Shown one piece after another: positions 43,646 to 52,408 of a stretch of 64,000 bases of DNA. This DNA comes from Candidatus Baltobacteraceae bacterium. Lineage in GTDB: Bacteria; Vulcanimicrobiota; Vulcanimicrobiia; Vulcanimicrobiales; Vulcanimicrobiaceae. Within the stretch, counting starts at the first letter, position 1. Every line of letters begins with the position of its first letter. Under the pieces are notes generated by a model. That model saw only the letters and a list, made by a program, of their open reading frames with translations, did not search any database and was not told the DNA's origin. The translations under genes and the position numbers were made by a program. The stretch is taken from the NCBI GenBank assembly GCA_036489885.1, contig DASXEW010000003.1, positions 434,001 through 498,000 of the forward strand, given 5' to 3'.

Positions 43646-45187
43646 ATGAGACGGCGAGATTTTGTTGCACGCGTCGCGATTGCCGGAGGTTCCGCGTACT
43701 CGGCGATGTCGGCGCTCCAGCTGCTGTCGCCCGAACGCACCGAGGCTGCGACGCTCGATATCGAAGGTTCGGGAAACGGCGCGAGCGTCATCATTCTCGG
43801 CGCGGGCGTCGCGGGGATGTGCGCGGCGTACGAGCTCGGCAAGCACGGTTACAACTGCCACATTCTGGAGGCACGTTCGCGCGCAGGCGGACGCGTGTGG
43901 ACGATCAGGGGCGGCACGACGGAAACTGAAATCGGCGGTTCTCGTCAGGCCGCGACGTTCTCGAAGGGATTGTACTTCAATCCCGGTCCGGGACGCGTCT
44001 CACACAATCACGTCACGATGGACTACTACCGTGAACTCAACATCGCAATCCAGCCGTTCGTTAACGATAACTACAACGCATACTATTACAACTCGACGAT
44101 AAACGGCGGCTTACGCGTGCGTTCGCGTCAAGCGCGCTTCGATATGCTCGGCTACACGTCGGAGCTGCTTGCAAAGGCGATATCGCAAGACGCACTCAAC
44201 GCGGAGATGACCAAAGACGACAAGGCCGCGCTCTTCGATTACTTGCGCGCGAGCGGTAATCTCGATCCGAACATGATCTACAAAGGATCCGGACAAGCCG
44301 GCTACTCCGTCCCGCAAGGCGCATGCGATGCACCCGGTATCCCACTCGATCCGCTCGGTCTGATCCCGCTTATCAGTTCGCGCTTCGGAATGAACGCCGT
44401 CTTCACGAGTGAGTACGATCAACAGCCGACGATGTTCCAACCAGTTGGCGGGATCGATGCACTTCCGATCGCGTTCGCAAAGAAGCTCGGCAACCGTATC
44501 ACCTATAAAACCGAAGTGCGTGAAATTCGGCGGACGCCGAGCGGCGTGCGCATCGTCTATCGCGATGGCGACGGCGCTGAGAAGACGGCTGAGGCGCAGT
44601 ACTGTATCTGCACGATTCCGCTCTCAGTCCTCAAGAAGATTCCCTCGGATCTCTCTACCCGCATGAAGACTGCGATCGGCGCAATCCCTTACGCGCAAAC
44701 GATAAAGATCGGCCTCGAATTCAAACGCCGATTTTGGGAAGAGGACGATCGCATCTACGGCGGCATATCGAATACGAACGACGACATCACGCAGATCTGG
44801 TATCCGAACTTCGACTTTTTCTCAAGCCGCGGCGTGCTCACAACGGCGTACGCATTTGATAAACCGGCGGGACGCCTCGGGGCACTTTCACCCGGCGACC
44901 GGATCAAAGCCGCGCTCGAACAGGGTGGCAAAATCCACACGCAATATGCCACCGAATATGCGAACGGATTTTCCGTGGCGTGGGATCGCATACCGTACAC
45001 CGAAGGCGGCTGGGGCGCCTACACGCGCGACATGCGCAAGACGTATTACCCGACGCTTTGCGAAGGCGACGGTCCGTTTTATCTTGCGGGCGAGCACATG
45101 AGTTATCTCACCGGCTGGCAAGCCGGATCGCTCGAATCAGCGCGCTCCGTCGTAACGCAGCTGCACAAACGCGTGCACGCGGCTTAA
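43646..45187 (+). CDS. Flavin monoamine oxidase/L-amino-acid oxidase-like enzyme, Tat-exported
   Basis: 513 aa from ATG 43646; the frame is open upstream through the repeat array but that part is a shadow. The N-terminus MRRRDFVARVAIAGGSAYS carries a twin-arginine motif. FAD-binding motif: VIILGAGVAGMCAAYELG (~48-65), then EARSRAGGRVWTIRGG. The C-terminal flavin region reads FYLAGEHMSYLTGWQAGSLESA. It would oxidise a primary amine or L-amino acid in the periplasm to an imine, releasing H2O2. Its stop shares TTAA with the convergent RidA gene, whose product family removes reactive imines or enamines. Confidence 0.9.
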   Translation: MRRRDFVARVAIAGGSAYSAMSALQLLSPERTEAATLDIEGSGNGASVIILGAGVAGMCAAYELGKHGYNCHILEARSRAGGRVWTIRGGTTETEIGGSRQAATFSKGLYFNPGPGRVSHNHVTMDYYRELNIAIQPFVNDNYNAYYYNSTINGGLRVRSRQARFDMLGYTSELLAKAISQDALNAEMTKDDKAALFDYLRASGNLDPNMIYKGSGQAGYSVPQGACDAPGIPLDPLGLIPLISSRFGMNAVFTSEYDQQPTMFQPVGGIDALPIAFAKKLGNRITYKTEVREIRRTPSGVRIVYRDGDGAEKTAEAQYCICTIPLSVLKKIPSDLSTRMKTAIGAIPYAQTIKIGLEFKRRFWEEDDRIYGGISNTNDDITQIWYPNFDFFSSRGVLTTAYAFDKPAGRLGALSPGDRIKAALEQGGKIHTQYATEYANGFSVAWDRIPYTEGGWGAYTRDMRKTYYPTLCEGDGPFYLAGEHMSYLTGWQAGSLESARSVVTQLHKRVHAA

Positions 45188-45576
45188 ACGGCGGCGATCG
45201 CTTCGATTTCGATCAGTAGCTCGGGTTTGACGAGCCGGCTGATCACGAGCAATGTATTGGGCGGATAGCCGCCCGACGGATAGAGCTTCGCAAAGATCTC
45301 CTTGCGCGTCTCCATGAACGTCGCCAAGTCGGAGTCGCGCGTGATGTACGTCGTGAACTTCGCAACATCGGCAAACGAACCGCCGGCTGCTTTCAAAGCG
45401 ACGCCGAGATTTTCGAACGTCTGACGCATTTGCGCCGAAAAATCACCCGGACTGACCAGACGCCCTTGCGAATCGACGCCGACTTGTCCGGCAATGTAAA
45501 TCGGAGTCCCCGATTTTACGCTACTGACGTGCGAATACAGACCAAGAGGTGCAGCAAGTTCGCCGCACTCGACCAT
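45184..45576 (-). CDS. RidA family protein (YjgF/YER057c/UK114), arginine-lacking subgroup
   Basis: 130-aa trimer-forming fold: YIAGQVGVDSQGRLVSPGDF, QMRQTFENLGVALKAAGGS, VAKFTTYITRDSD, C-terminus LIEIEAIAAV. Archetypal RidA has a catalytic arginine in a P-A-R-S-x-V motif; here the aligned stretch is YPPNTLLVISRL with Asn (~N107), so enamine/imine deamination by the classic mechanism is doubtful (Rid4-7-like subgroup). Location next to an amine/amino-acid oxidase still suggests a role with imine products (inference). Confidence 0.88.
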   Translation of the reverse strand: MVECGELAAPLGLYSHVSSVKSGTPIYIAGQVGVDSQGRLVSPGDFSAQMRQTFENLGVALKAAGGSFADVAKFTTYITRDSDLATFMETRKEIFAKLYPSGGYPPNTLLVISRLVKPELLIEIEAIAAV

Positions 45577-45593
45577 CTCGACGCGCGAGTTGC

Positions 45594-46721
45594 CTACGCG
45601 CTTACCCTTCCGAGACCGAATATATCGTGCTCATCGACAACCGGTACAGCCGGCGTGAGACCAAACAGTTCATCGGCCGGAGCGGATACGGCGGTTGTGA
45701 CCGGCATAGGCTTGCTGAATCCGAAGATGTCTTCGCTTGCAGGCGCGAGGCGAGGTGCCTGAACCGGAAGCCGCAGCCTTTGGGGTTCTTGCATGCGCTC
45801 GCGATGACGTTCGTGCTCGATTTTCGGAAGAGCCGCTGCCGCGAAGACTTCACCGACCGCTTGACGCAGCGTGATCGTTCGCGCGGCAACCGTGTATTCA
45901 CGGTGTTTCGCCGCAAGCGTCGATTGGCGTGCCGGAGTCGCGGCACGCGCAACCTTACGATGTTTCTTCGGCTCCTTTGACTTGCGCAGCTGAATCAGCT
46001 GGTGCGCATGAATCCAACGGGCAACTTCATCCTCGAGCAAGCCTGAGAGACCGACGAAACGGACACCGAACAGGGGTTGCCCGTTGCGCGCGTTGCCCAG
46101 CACCTTGATGATGCGTGCACGCGTTTGGATCTGTTCGAACGGACGAACCGGAGTCGATGTGTTGCGGCGGCGTTCACCGAAGGGCGTCACCTCGACGACT
46201 ACTTTGTTGTTCGCATCGTGCGCTTCGTGATCGAAGGGCAGATGGAAGGCGACTTCGAGCTCCGTTCCCTTTTCGAACTCTTCCGGAAGGGCGAGCATCA
46301 TGCCGCCGATCGAAAGGTCGCGCGCTTCACCACGCAGCGGAATCCACGTTTGCGCGTTCTTCTTGACTTGCACGGTGACAGGGAATTGTACGACGGTTCG
46401 ATAGGCTTTGCGGTCGGCGACGCGTTCAAACGCAAAGTCGCCCATCATCTCGGCGGTCGCGTTCATTATCTTGTCGCGCCGGCGGCGCTGGACTTCATGC
46501 AGCTCGAAGCCCAGGCGGTCGCGCACGCCGTCCGTCATCGTAAAGTCGATGTCGTACTCGGCCGTGCGCTTGTCGATCATGCGGGTATCGGAGACATGGC
46601 CATGCACGACCAGCGTGTCGCGCGACGGGCCCATCCATTTAAAAGTAAGACCGGCTTGCAAAGGCAGAACGACGCCCGTCCGGAAACGCGCGCGATTTTC
46701 TGACATGTCGACAAGGTGCAT
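45594..46721 (-). CDS. PilZ domain protein (possibly tandem PilZ)
   Basis: 375 aa from ATG 46721. The main PilZ domain (~100-240) has the c-di-GMP-binding R-x3-R (RVADRKAYR region) and DLSIGGM. A second, N-terminal PilZ/YcgR-like region begins LVDMSENRARFRTG, and its first strand (RLELNAEIVVHLHDHGRQVK) is encoded upstream of ATG 46721 in the same frame, where only CTG codons (46772, 46838) could start it. The C-terminal ~110 residues are low-complexity, with EDIFGFSKP, DELFGLTPA and EHDIFGLGR, a thrice-repeated short E/D-x-IFG motif. A c-di-GMP effector of unknown target. Confidence 0.85.
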   Translation of the reverse strand: MHLVDMSENRARFRTGVVLPLQAGLTFKWMGPSRDTLVVHGHVSDTRMIDKRTAEYDIDFTMTDGVRDRLGFELHEVQRRRRDKIMNATAEMMGDFAFERVADRKAYRTVVQFPVTVQVKKNAQTWIPLRGEARDLSIGGMMLALPEEFEKGTELEVAFHLPFDHEAHDANNKVVVEVTPFGERRRNTSTPVRPFEQIQTRARIIKVLGNARNGQPLFGVRFVGLSGLLEDEVARWIHAHQLIQLRKSKEPKKHRKVARAATPARQSTLAAKHREYTVAARTITLRQAVGEVFAAAALPKIEHERHRERMQEPQRLRLPVQAPRLAPASEDIFGFSKPMPVTTAVSAPADELFGLTPAVPVVDEHDIFGLGRVSA

Positions 46722-46933
46722 CTTGACCTGACGGCCATGATCGTGGAGATGAACAACGATCTCGGCGTTCAGTTCGAGGCGTAGTGCTTGTGGATTATCT
46801 GGGCGCTTCTCAGCTGCGAGATTACCGCAGCATTTCAGCGCACTTGCTTCTTGAGACGAACGTGAAAGAAACGTAGGACTGCCCTCCGGCCCGCTTCTTA
46901 CCTAATCGGCCTCCCGGAAAGGGGGTATTAGCT

Positions 46934-48166
46934 CTGCCCTATCGCGCCCGCGACCTTCCGCTGTTCCTGGGGGCCCGCGTCCTCTCGGAGTTGGCGACGC
47001 TGGTCCAGTCCGTCGCGGTCGGCTGGCAGCTCTACGCGATCACGCACCAGCCCCTGGCCCTCGGGCTGGCCGGCCTGGCACAATTCGTCCCGATCTTCAT
47101 TCTAACGCTCCCAGCCGGCGAGCTCTGCGATCGCGTGGGTCCCAAGCGCGTCCTCGCGGTCAGCATGGTGCTCGAGGGGGTCTGCGGCGCGATCTTCCTT
47201 TGGCTGACGCTGACCGGAATACACGCCGCGTGGCCATTTTTCACCACCCTGGCGATCTTCGGCGTCGCACGATCTCTTTACGAACCGGCGGTCCAATCGA
47301 CGCTCCCGTTCCTCGTTCCGCGCGACAAGCTCCCGAGATCGATCGCCCTTAACTCGTCGCTCATGGAGGCCGCGATCATTTCGGGGCCCGCGGTCGGCGG
47401 GATCGCCTACACGCTCTCTCCGCAGCTGCCCTACCTTATTTGCATCGTGGCCTCGCTGATCGCGGCGCTTGCTGTTCTGCCGCTCGGCGGCCGCCGCGTC
47501 GAACGTGAAGACACAGCACCCCTCGCGGGACGGATCGCGCGCGTCATCGAGGGATTGCGCTTCGTCGCGAAGCGGGAGGTGCTGCTCGGTGCGATCTCAC
47601 TCGACCTTTTCGCCGTGCTGCTCGGAGGCGCGACGGCGCTCTTGCCCGTTTACGCCCGCGACATTTTGAACATCGGCCCGATCGGACTCGGTATTTTGCG
47701 CAGCGCCCCGGCGGCCGGTGCAATCGTCACGGCGTTGTTTCTCGCGCAGCGGGGACTGACCCGACGCGTCGGTTCGAGTCTCTTCGTTGCAGTCGCAATT
47801 TTCGGCGTCGCCACGATCGTGTTCGGACTGTCGCACAGTTTCATACTTTCGCTCGTCGCGCTTGTCGTTGCGGGCGCATCCGACCAAATGAGCGTGTACA
47901 TTCGCGCTTCGCTGACGCAACTCGCGACGCCGGATTCGATGCGTGGACGCGTCAATGCCGTGTATATGGTTTTCGTAGGCGCCTCGAATGAGCTTGGAGC
48001 GTTCGAATCCGGCGCTGTCGCTGCGCTTTTTGGAACGATTCGATCCGTCGTGTTCGGCGGCGTCGGCACGATCATCGTGGCTGCACTTTGGACGAAGTTG
48101 TTTCCGGCCATCCGCAACATCGATTCGATGGATGAGGTCCAGGAATTCGCTGAACTTCCGACATAA
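46934..48166 (+). CDS. MFS transporter (EntS/MFS_3-like exporter), probable CTG start
   Basis: 410 aa if begun at CTG 46934, which has GGAAAGGGGG 8 nt upstream; the first conventional start (TTG 46991) would cut away the conserved N-terminus LPYRARDLPLFLGARVLSEL and half of the first membrane helix. About 12 helices; LALGLAGLAQFVPIFILTLPAG and AGELCDRVGPKRVLAVS match the MFS_3 (enterobactin exporter-type) family. Substrate unknown. Ends 9 bp before the M28 peptidase gene, so possibly the first gene of the MFS-M28-ThrC-RidA run. Confidence 0.88.
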   Translation: MPYRARDLPLFLGARVLSELATLVQSVAVGWQLYAITHQPLALGLAGLAQFVPIFILTLPAGELCDRVGPKRVLAVSMVLEGVCGAIFLWLTLTGIHAAWPFFTTLAIFGVARSLYEPAVQSTLPFLVPRDKLPRSIALNSSLMEAAIISGPAVGGIAYTLSPQLPYLICIVASLIAALAVLPLGGRRVEREDTAPLAGRIARVIEGLRFVAKREVLLGAISLDLFAVLLGGATALLPVYARDILNIGPIGLGILRSAPAAGAIVTALFLAQRGLTRRVGSSLFVAVAIFGVATIVFGLSHSFILSLVALVVAGASDQMSVYIRASLTQLATPDSMRGRVNAVYMVFVGASNELGAFESGAVAALFGTIRSVVFGGVGTIIVAALWTKLFPAIRNIDSMDEVQEFAELPT

Positions 48167-48175
48167 CGCTGAACG

Positions 48176-49624
48176 ATGTACGTACGTTTAGCTTCGATCG
48201 CAGCTTTTGTCTTAACAGTCGTATCATTCGGTCCGCCCGCCATCGCGCAAGCACCGTCGCCGGCGCCCCCGATGTTCTCAGCCGCCACGCTCGCAGCGTG
48301 CGCGAAAATTCGCGATGCTGCCCTCGATGACGACTATTCACTCCGACGCGTCGAGGATCTCGCTGATACGATCGGTCCTCGCTTGTCAGGCTCGCCCGGG
48401 GCAGCCGCGGCGGTAACGTACGTGCAGAAACAGTTTCAAGCACTCGGTGTGACGACGCGTTTGCAGCCGATCATGGTGCCGCATTGGGTGCGCGGTGCCG
48501 AGTTGGCGCAGCTCACGTCGTGGCCCGGCCAACCGCAAGGCCTCACGCAGAAAGTCGTCGTCACCGCGCTCGGTTCGTCACCCGCAACGCCACAAACCGG
48601 AATCGAAGCACCGGTTGTCGTCGTCCCGGATTTCGCAACGCTCGAACGTCTCGGTCAAGCCGGCGTCGCCGGTAAGATCGTCTTGTTCGAAGAGAAGTTC
48701 GACGTCCAAATGGCGCACGACGGCCTCGCAGGACAAGCGTACGGGAGCGCTGTCGCATATCGCGGCCGCGGACCCGCTGCAGCATCCAAGCTCGGTGCCG
48801 TCGCCGCGCTCGTGCGCAGCGTCGGCAGTGCCGACTTCCGCATAGCACACGCCGGCGGAACCGGCTTCCGCGATGCAAAACCGATTCCAGCAGCCGCGAT
48901 TGCCGCTGAAGATGCCGACAAGATCACACGGCTCAGCCAACGTGGCGTCGTTCGTCTGCGCTTGATTCTCACGCCACAGACAATGCCCGACGTTCCAAGC
49001 AATAATGTCATCGCGGAGATTCCCGGACGCGAACATCCCGAACAAGTCGTCACGATCGGCGGACATCTCGACTCGTGGGATCTCGGCGACGGTGCGATCG
49101 ATGACGGGGCCGGTGTCGCAATCGCGATGGAAACGGCACAGCTGCTCCAACATCTCCAGCTCCGCCCGAGACGGACTATTCGTATCGTCGCATTCATGAA
49201 CGAAGAAAACGGAACGCGCGGTGGACAGGGGTATGCCGACGCTGAGAAAGCCAAACCGCAAAACGACGTGGCTGCAATCGAAGCCGACACGGGCGCTTCG
49301 CACCCGCTCGGCGTCACGGCCTACATCACGCCGGCGAGCGAACGCGCGCTCCGGCCGCTGATGAACGTTCTTGCGCCGATCGGCGCGATCGCGATACGGC
49401 GCGCCGACGAATCACCCGAAGAAGACATCCGCCCGCTAAGCGAGCTCGGCACGCCCGCGCTCGGAATTCTGCAAGACGACCGGCACTACTTCGACTACCA
49501 TCACACGGCCGCGGACACGTTCGACAAAATCGTTCCTCGCGAGCTGGCGGAAAGCTCCGCTGTGATGGCGGTCGTGGCGTATGGCCTCGCCGAGGCCGAC
49601 ACGACGCTTGCGCGCATGAAATAA
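48176..49624 (+). CDS. M28 family zinc metallopeptidase (with PA domain)
   Basis: 482-aa exported aminopeptidase or carboxypeptidase. Signal peptide MYVRLASIAAFVLTVVSF to AIA. A protease-associated (PA) insert spans ~135-250 (VVVVPDFATLERLGQAGVAGKI...). Zinc ligands and catalytic Glu: GGHLDSWDLGDGAIDDGAG, AFMNEENGTRGG, EADTGASHPLG and the late DYHHTAADTFDK. It acts in the periplasm or outside, releasing amino acids from peptides. Its stop overlaps the threonine synthase ATG (TAATG). Confidence 0.92.
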   Translation: MYVRLASIAAFVLTVVSFGPPAIAQAPSPAPPMFSAATLAACAKIRDAALDDDYSLRRVEDLADTIGPRLSGSPGAAAAVTYVQKQFQALGVTTRLQPIMVPHWVRGAELAQLTSWPGQPQGLTQKVVVTALGSSPATPQTGIEAPVVVVPDFATLERLGQAGVAGKIVLFEEKFDVQMAHDGLAGQAYGSAVAYRGRGPAAASKLGAVAALVRSVGSADFRIAHAGGTGFRDAKPIPAAAIAAEDADKITRLSQRGVVRLRLILTPQTMPDVPSNNVIAEIPGREHPEQVVTIGGHLDSWDLGDGAIDDGAGVAIAMETAQLLQHLQLRPRRTIRIVAFMNEENGTRGGQGYADAEKAKPQNDVAAIEADTGASHPLGVTAYITPASERALRPLMNVLAPIGAIAIRRADESPEEDIRPLSELGTPALGILQDDRHYFDYHHTAADTFDKIVPRELAESSAVMAVVAYGLAEADTTLARMK

Positions 49625-50757
49625 TGCTGCGGCACCTCGAGTGCTCGCTCGTTCCCGAGCACACGCTCGACGCGGAAGCGCTCTACAATACGTGCCCGCA
49701 TGACGACGCGCCGTTGCTCGTACGTTACGACGACTTATACATCGACGTCGACGAGAGCGAACGTTCGATGTGGCGTTTTCGCGGCGTCTTGCCGATCGAT
49801 TCGGGCGAAGATCCGATAACGCTCGGCGAAGGTCTAACCCCGCTGTTGCTTCTCCAGAACGCGATGGCGTCGCTGCAGCTCGACGCGCCGCTGTACGTCA
49901 AAGACGAATCACAGAATCCGACGGGTTCGTTCAAAGCGCGCGGCATGTCGGTTGCGGTGACGGTCGCAAAGCGACTCGGCGCAACGGCGCTCGTTGCGCC
50001 CAGCGCCGGCAATGCCGGGAGCGCGCTCGCTGCTTATGGCGCAAAGGCCGGTTTGGCGGTGCACGTCTTCTTGCCCGCGGACACGCCGCGCATGATAATC
50101 GAACAAACAGAACGCTACGGTGCGCGCGTTACCAAGGTCGACGGATTGATCACCGATGCCGGAAAGCTCGCCGCGGCGCACGCGCGCGAAACCGGAGCGT
50201 TCAACGTCGCGACGCTGCGCGAGCCATATCGCGTCGAGGGTAAGAAAACGATGGCGTACGAGATCGTCGAGGAGCTCGGCGCCGTTCCGTCCGCGCTCAT
50301 CTATCCGACGGGCGGCGGCACAGGTATCGTCGGGATGTGGAAAGCCTTCGAAGAGATGGAACGTCTGGGATGGATCGGCAGCGAGCGTCCGCGTCTCTTC
50401 AGCGTTCAATCCAATTTGTGTCCCACGATCGTCAACGCATTCGCATCCGGAGCCGAAACGGCGCAGCCGACGGCATGTTCGACGAGCATTCACGGCTTGC
50501 GCGTCCCCTATCTGATCGGCGACCGCCTGGTGCTGCGTGCTTTGCGCGAATCCGGCGGTGGCGCGGTTGCGGTCAGCGAGCCGCAAATGATCCAGGACAT
50601 GCTCGTGCTGCACGCGCGCGAGGGCATCGACGCGACCGAGGAAGGCGGCGCGACGCTCAGCGCATTGCGCGCGCTGCTCGAGCGCGGCGAATCATTCGAC
50701 GGTCCGATCGTGCTTTTCAATACCGGCTCTGCATTGAAATACGGAGAACGTTCGTGA
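49624..50757 (+). CDS. thrC: Threonine synthase
   Basis: 377-aa PLP enzyme of fold type II converting O-phosphohomoserine to threonine. The PLP lysine is K104 in NPTGSFKARGM; the phosphate/PLP loop is APSAGNAGSALAAY and the Gly-rich site YPTGGGTGIVGMWKAF. The N-terminus keeps the two cysteines of the usual zinc-ribbon-like start (LECSLVPEHTL...NTCPHD). Coupled to M28 peptidase upstream (TAATG) and RidA downstream (GTGA). Homoserine kinase and dehydrogenase are not in the window. Confidence 0.93.
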   Translation: MLRHLECSLVPEHTLDAEALYNTCPHDDAPLLVRYDDLYIDVDESERSMWRFRGVLPIDSGEDPITLGEGLTPLLLLQNAMASLQLDAPLYVKDESQNPTGSFKARGMSVAVTVAKRLGATALVAPSAGNAGSALAAYGAKAGLAVHVFLPADTPRMIIEQTERYGARVTKVDGLITDAGKLAAAHARETGAFNVATLREPYRVEGKKTMAYEIVEELGAVPSALIYPTGGGTGIVGMWKAFEEMERLGWIGSERPRLFSVQSNLCPTIVNAFASGAETAQPTACSTSIHGLRVPYLIGDRLVLRALRESGGGAVAVSEPQMIQDMLVLHAREGIDATEEGGATLSALRALLERGESFDGPIVLFNTGSALKYGERS

Positions 50758-51227
50758 GCATCACCGCTGAAGCACGACTCAAGCAGCTCGGTATCGAGCT
50801 TGGTCCGCCACCGAAACCGGCGGGGAACTACGTGCCGTACGTCATTACCGGAAATCTACTGTACGTTTCCGGAAATGGTCCACGCCTACCGGATGGTCGG
50901 TTCAAATCCGGGAAAGTCGGCCGTGAGGTAACACCGGAAGATGCGTATGATGACGCGCGACTTGTCGGCATCGTTATCCTCGGCATCGTTCGTACCGCGC
51001 TAGGTTCGCTCGATCGCGTAAAGCGTGTCGTAAAACTGTTCGGTATGGTTAATGCGGTCCCAGAATTCACCGATCATCCCAACGTCATTAATGGATGTTC
51101 CGATCTTTTCGTCGAGATATTCGGTGAAAACGGACGCCATGCGCGTTCCGCAGTCGGCATGGGCAGCTTGCCGATACAGATCACCGTTGAGATCGAGGCG
51201 ATCTTCGAGATAAGTCCCGAAGTGTAA
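50754..51227 (+). CDS. RidA family protein (YjgF/YER057c/UK114), arginine-retaining
   Basis: 157 aa from GTG 50754, which overlaps the threonine synthase stop; the frame is open far upstream inside thrC. N-terminus with LGIELGPPPKPAGNYVPYV, then LYVSGNGPRLPDGR, typical of the larger Rid subgroup (Rv3704c-like). It retains the conserved Arg in HARSAVGMGSLP (R131), as needed for hydrolysing reactive enamines such as 2-aminoacrylate or 2-aminocrotonate from PLP enzymes. The coupling to a PLP-dependent threonine enzyme supports such a protective role. Confidence 0.9.
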   Translation: MSITAEARLKQLGIELGPPPKPAGNYVPYVITGNLLYVSGNGPRLPDGRFKSGKVGREVTPEDAYDDARLVGIVILGIVRTALGSLDRVKRVVKLFGMVNAVPEFTDHPNVINGCSDLFVEIFGENGRHARSAVGMGSLPIQITVEIEAIFEISPEV

Positions 51228-51271
51228 TCCCCCGCACTTATGCGGCCTCGAGAAGCTGCTAAGATGCGAAC

Positions 51272-51667
51272 ATGACCAATGGCGAGATGATTAGTCACGC
51301 GGGTGGCGACGTAGTCTCGGTAGCCAAGGACGAGACGGTCTTTCTGCACGGCTCGATTGGTGCGCACATGTACGTCGTGCTGGACGGACAAGTCGAGATT
51401 CGGATCGGCGAGCGTGTCGTTGACGTCGTGAGTCCCGGACAATTCTTTGGTGAGATGGCGCTCGTCGACGAACGTCCGCGCGCCGGTACCGCAATTGCAC
51501 GTACCAAAGGAAGCCTGCTGCGCATCGACAGCAAGCAATTTCTGAAGCTCGTTCGCGAGTCGCCGGATTTTGCACTCAAGCTGCTACGCGTGGTGGTTGG
51601 ACGCGTGCGCCGCGCCGATTCGCTCGGCGGGCTTACGGTTCCGACGAAGAGCTCAACCCAAACCTAG
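51272..51667 (+). CDS. Cyclic nucleotide-binding (Crp-like) domain protein without DNA-binding domain
   Basis: 131-aa stand-alone cNMP-binding beta-roll. Phosphate-binding cassette FFGEMALVDERPRAGTAIA (~66-84), where R78 and A79-type residues contact the cyclic phosphate; preceding LDGQVEIRIGERVVDVVSPG. No HTH follows, only a short C-terminal helix. It is convergent with the anti-sigma factor operon 6 bp away and may act as a small cAMP/cGMP sensor for an unknown partner. Confidence 0.88.
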   Translation: MTNGEMISHAGGDVVSVAKDETVFLHGSIGAHMYVVLDGQVEIRIGERVVDVVSPGQFFGEMALVDERPRAGTAIARTKGSLLRIDSKQFLKLVRESPDFALKLLRVVVGRVRRADSLGGLTVPTKSSTQT

Positions 51668-51672
51668 CGCGT

Positions 51673-52089
51673 TTACTTGACGGCGCGAATCCGGCGCCGG
51701 CGTTGATCGATATCGAACGACAGGTGCACCTGCGTTCCGCGCGAGCGATCTATTTCGACGCTACGTGCGATCGCACGGGCGATGCGCAAACCGAATCCAC
51801 GTCCGGCGCGCTCCGAGCGTTCGATATATCTCCCCGAATCTCGAACGTCGACGGCGAGTATCGCTTGACCGGCGCGAGCGTGGATTTCGACGCTCCCGGC
51901 CGCTCCATCGACATAGGCGTGCTCGACCGCGTTTGCCAGCACTTCGCCGACGGCGGTCAAAACGTCGTCGACCGTATCCGGGGCAAGCTCGAGCGCTTCA
52001 AGAAACGAGCGCAGTGCATGACGCATCGGCCGCACGTTTGCACGCGCAGCCGTCCGCGTCATACGCAGCTCGGCAACGCCGTCATCCAT
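51673..52089 (-). CDS. RsbW-like anti-sigma factor serine kinase (HATPase_c_2)
   Basis: 138-aa GHKL ATPase of the SpoIIAB/RsbW type: N-box VGEVLANAVEHAY (~47-59), G1 box DVRDSGRYI, G2 GRGFGLRIARAI. It would phosphorylate the STAS partner and hold a sigma factor or another target. It starts 8 bp inside the end of the STAS gene and is the last gene of the phosphatase-STAS-kinase operon. No sigma factor gene is nearby, so the output is unknown. Confidence 0.9.
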   Translation of the reverse strand: MDDGVAELRMTRTAARANVRPMRHALRSFLEALELAPDTVDDVLTAVGEVLANAVEHAYVDGAAGSVEIHARAGQAILAVDVRDSGRYIERSERAGRGFGLRIARAIARSVEIDRSRGTQVHLSFDIDQRRRRIRAVK

Positions 52090-52408
52090 TATTTAGGAGA
52101 TACGTCAAGGCAGCCGAACGTTCCCTGAACACCGGGAAGGCCTCGCTAAGCCCGGCGTACTCCAACAGTCGAATGAGCTGCGGCTTGACCATCAGCACGG
52201 CGATCCGCACGTTCGCTGCCGTGGCCTTTTCGCTGAAGTGAAACAACGCCGAAATCACGGTCGAATCCGCATAGGATACGTCCGAAAGGTCGAGCAACAC
52301 GGGCGTCCCGCTTCCTGAAAGCGCCAGACTGCGCGCGACTTCGTCGGCTCGGCCGACGTCGAGCTCACCCGAGAGTCCGATGACGACGACCGAAGAGTCG
52401 CCGCTCAC
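52082..52408 (-). CDS. STAS domain anti-anti-sigma factor (RsbV-like)
   Basis: 108-aa STAS protein with SGELDVGRADEV and the phosphorylatable serine in DLSDVSYADSTVISALF (~S49), followed by LLEYAGLSEAFPVF. Dephosphorylated STAS protein releases the target of RsbW. Overlaps both neighbours (4 bp with the phosphatase, 8 bp with the kinase), which supports a fixed ratio. Confidence 0.92.
   Translation of the reverse strand: MSGDSSVVVIGLSGELDVGRADEVARSLALSGSGTPVLLDLSDVSYADSTVISALFHFSEKATAANVRIAVLMVKPQLIRLLEYAGLSEAFPVFRERSAALTYLLNNG

Noticed and set aside
42556-43842. 428-aa minus-strand ORF
   Set aside because: Antisense to the YXWGXW gene; its apparent repeats only mirror the 33-bp array.
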